Shown here one piece after another: positions 63,169-64,000 of a DNA stretch of 64,000 bases (position 1 is the stretch's first letter; every line of letters begins with the position of its first letter). A program made the translations under genes and the position numbers. Source of the DNA: Lachnospiraceae bacterium KM106-2 (lineage in GTDB: Bacteria; Bacillota; Clostridia; Lachnospirales; Lachnospiraceae); assembly GCA_009731425.1 (NCBI GenBank), contig AP018794.1, positions 717,960-781,959 of the forward strand. The letters run 5' to 3'. The notes under the pieces were generated by a model. That model was given only the letters and a program-made list of their open reading frames with translations, made no database searches and was not told where the DNA came from.

Positions 63169-64000
63169 ATGTCAGATTATATTGTGGAAATGAAACACAT
63201 AACAAAAAAGTTTCCAGGTATTGTAGCAAATGATGATGTAAGTTTATCCATCAAAAAAGGTGAGATCTTTGCGCTGCTTGGAGAAAATGGTGCTGGTAAA
63301 TCTACCATTATGAGTATGCTCTTTGGTATGTATGAACCAGATGAAGGGGAGATCTACGTTAGAGGTAAGAAAGAGAATATCGTATCCCCTAGTTATGCGA
63401 CAGAATTAAATATTGGTATGGTACACCAACATTTTAAACTGGTATCCAATTATACCGTTACTGAGAATATTATCTTAGGAATGGAGACAAAGAAGAAATT
63501 ATTTGGGTTATTTCCTTATGTAGATATGAAGAAGGCTAATGAGGCAATTCTAGAATTATCACAAAAATATGGTCTTGAAGTAGATCCAACCAAGAAGATT
63601 GAAGACATTACAGTTTCCATTCAACAACGTGTAGAGATTCTTAAAATGTTGTATCGTGAAGCGGAGATCTTGATCTTTGATGAACCGACTGCCGTTTTAA
63701 CTCCTCAAGAAATTGAATCTTTATTAGGCATTATAGAAGGACTTCGTGATGCAGGGAAAACGATTATCTTGATCACCCATAAATTAGAGGAGATTAAGAA
63801 AGTAGCGGATCGCTGTGCAATCTTAAATAAAGGTAAACTAGTGAAAGTGCTTGATGTAAAAGAAACAAGTACAAAAGAAATGGCTAATCTAATGGTAGGT
63901 AGAGAAGTGTCCTTTAGTGTAGAGAAGCCACAAGCTAAATTTAAAGATACTGTCCTAGAAGTGGAACACTTAACAGTGAAAAATCAGGATGGTTTTGAAG
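63169..64000 (+). CDS. ABC transporter ATP-binding protein, probable nucleoside importer (truncated by window edge)
   Basis: The first 277 codons are present. The first ATPase domain has Walker A LLGENGAGKSTIMS, a Q-loop GMVHQHFKL, signature region VSIQQRVEILKML (the usual LSVGQ is changed to VSIQQ, common in this family), Walker B ILIFDEPTAVLTP and H-loop ITHKLEEI. A second domain begins at the edge (VLEVEHLTVKN). This duplicated layout is typical of YufO/NupO and RbsA-like ATPases. AAAAGGAG precedes the ATG. Permease genes are expected just outside the window. Confidence 0.93.
   Translation, partial: MSDYIVEMKHITKKFPGIVANDDVSLSIKKGEIFALLGENGAGKSTIMSMLFGMYEPDEGEIYVRGKKENIVSPSYATELNIGMVHQHFKLVSNYTVTENIILGMETKKKLFGLFPYVDMKKANEAILELSQKYGLEVDPTKKIEDITVSIQQRVEILKMLYREAEILIFDEPTAVLTPQEIESLLGIIEGLRDAGKTIILITHKLEEIKKVADRCAILNKGKLVKVLDVKETSTKEMANLMVGREVSFSVEKPQAKFKDTVLEVEHLTVKNQDGFE

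Noticed and set aside
1..64000. tRNA or rRNA genes, CRISPR arrays, phage genes or insertion sequences
   Set aside because: None was seen on reading. There are no transposase or integrase-like proteins, no regularly spaced repeats other than the LysM array, and no TTCGA-type tRNA arms were noticed.

Overview
The window looks like chromosomal DNA from a low-GC, Gram-positive, spore-forming anaerobe of the class Clostridia, most like the family Lachnospiraceae. Supporting signs are the AT-rich composition, strong AGGAGG-type ribosome binding sites, frequent GTG/TTG starts, sporulation genes (alpha/beta SASP, gerW/ytfJ with its ytfI-like DUF2953 partner, ylbJ, a SpoVK-like AAA+ ATPase, tepA-ylzJ-spoIIIE/ftsK), formate-tetrahydrofolate ligase, and a giant 2-hydroxyacyl-CoA dehydratase activase typical of strict anaerobes. 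The family assignment is inference. I saw no rRNA, tRNA, CRISPR array, phage or insertion sequence.

Layout. 1-5600: the tail of an alpha/beta hydrolase, a Gfo/Idh/MocA oxidoreductase, a membrane coiled-coil protein, an OmpR-type two-component pair, a lipoprotein and a PH-domain protein. 5700-8800: a chemoreceptor and a CheV-type coupling protein. 9000-12500: a zinc-ribbon membrane protein, hisH-hisF and an atypical uracil-DNA glycosylase. 12500-21800: the 1408-residue activase, a LysM protein with a tandem-repeat linker, a CorA magnesium channel behind an unusual leader with short ORFs, a rhomboid-like membrane protein and pyruvate kinase. 21900-30800: a double GT-C glycosyltransferase fusion, then a tight operon of two ABC-2 permeases without an ATPase, two unknown proteins, a DUF2953 protein and GerW. 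30900-37800: rpmB, asp23/yloU, yloV and recG in the order known from Bacillus, then a SpoVK-like ATPase and a SASP gene. 38100-45950: rsmD, coaD, a coiled-coil protein, ylbJ, an atypical LytTR regulator, pepF, a GNAT-DUF3795 fusion and tmcAL (ylbM). 46000-52900: a VanZ-like protein, pnp, an M16 protease, metY and a PIG-V-like GT-C enzyme. 53100-58900: tepA, ylzJ, ftsK/spoIIIE and two RimK-like ATP-grasp ligases. 59000-64000: fhs, then punA with a BMP-family binding protein and the start of an ABC ATPase, which together look like nucleoside uptake and phosphorolysis.

Most of the window is ordinary, syntenic chromosome. The strongest anomaly is in pnp. Its reading frame is broken by a +1 shift that lies exactly in a perfect 19-bp inverted repeat with a 2-nt spacer, and removing one base from the right arm restores a normal-length 701-residue PNPase. 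This looks like a quasipalindrome-templated mutation, or else a hairpin-induced sequence error. The pnp transcript also seems to start with a very long stem-loop. Other points worth attention are the corA leader with short ORFs that may control access to two tandem Shine-Dalgarno sequences, a LytTR regulator whose receiver lacks the phospho-acceptor Asp, the ATPase-less permease operon, the tandem ATP-grasp pair, and several hairpin-rich intergenic regions.
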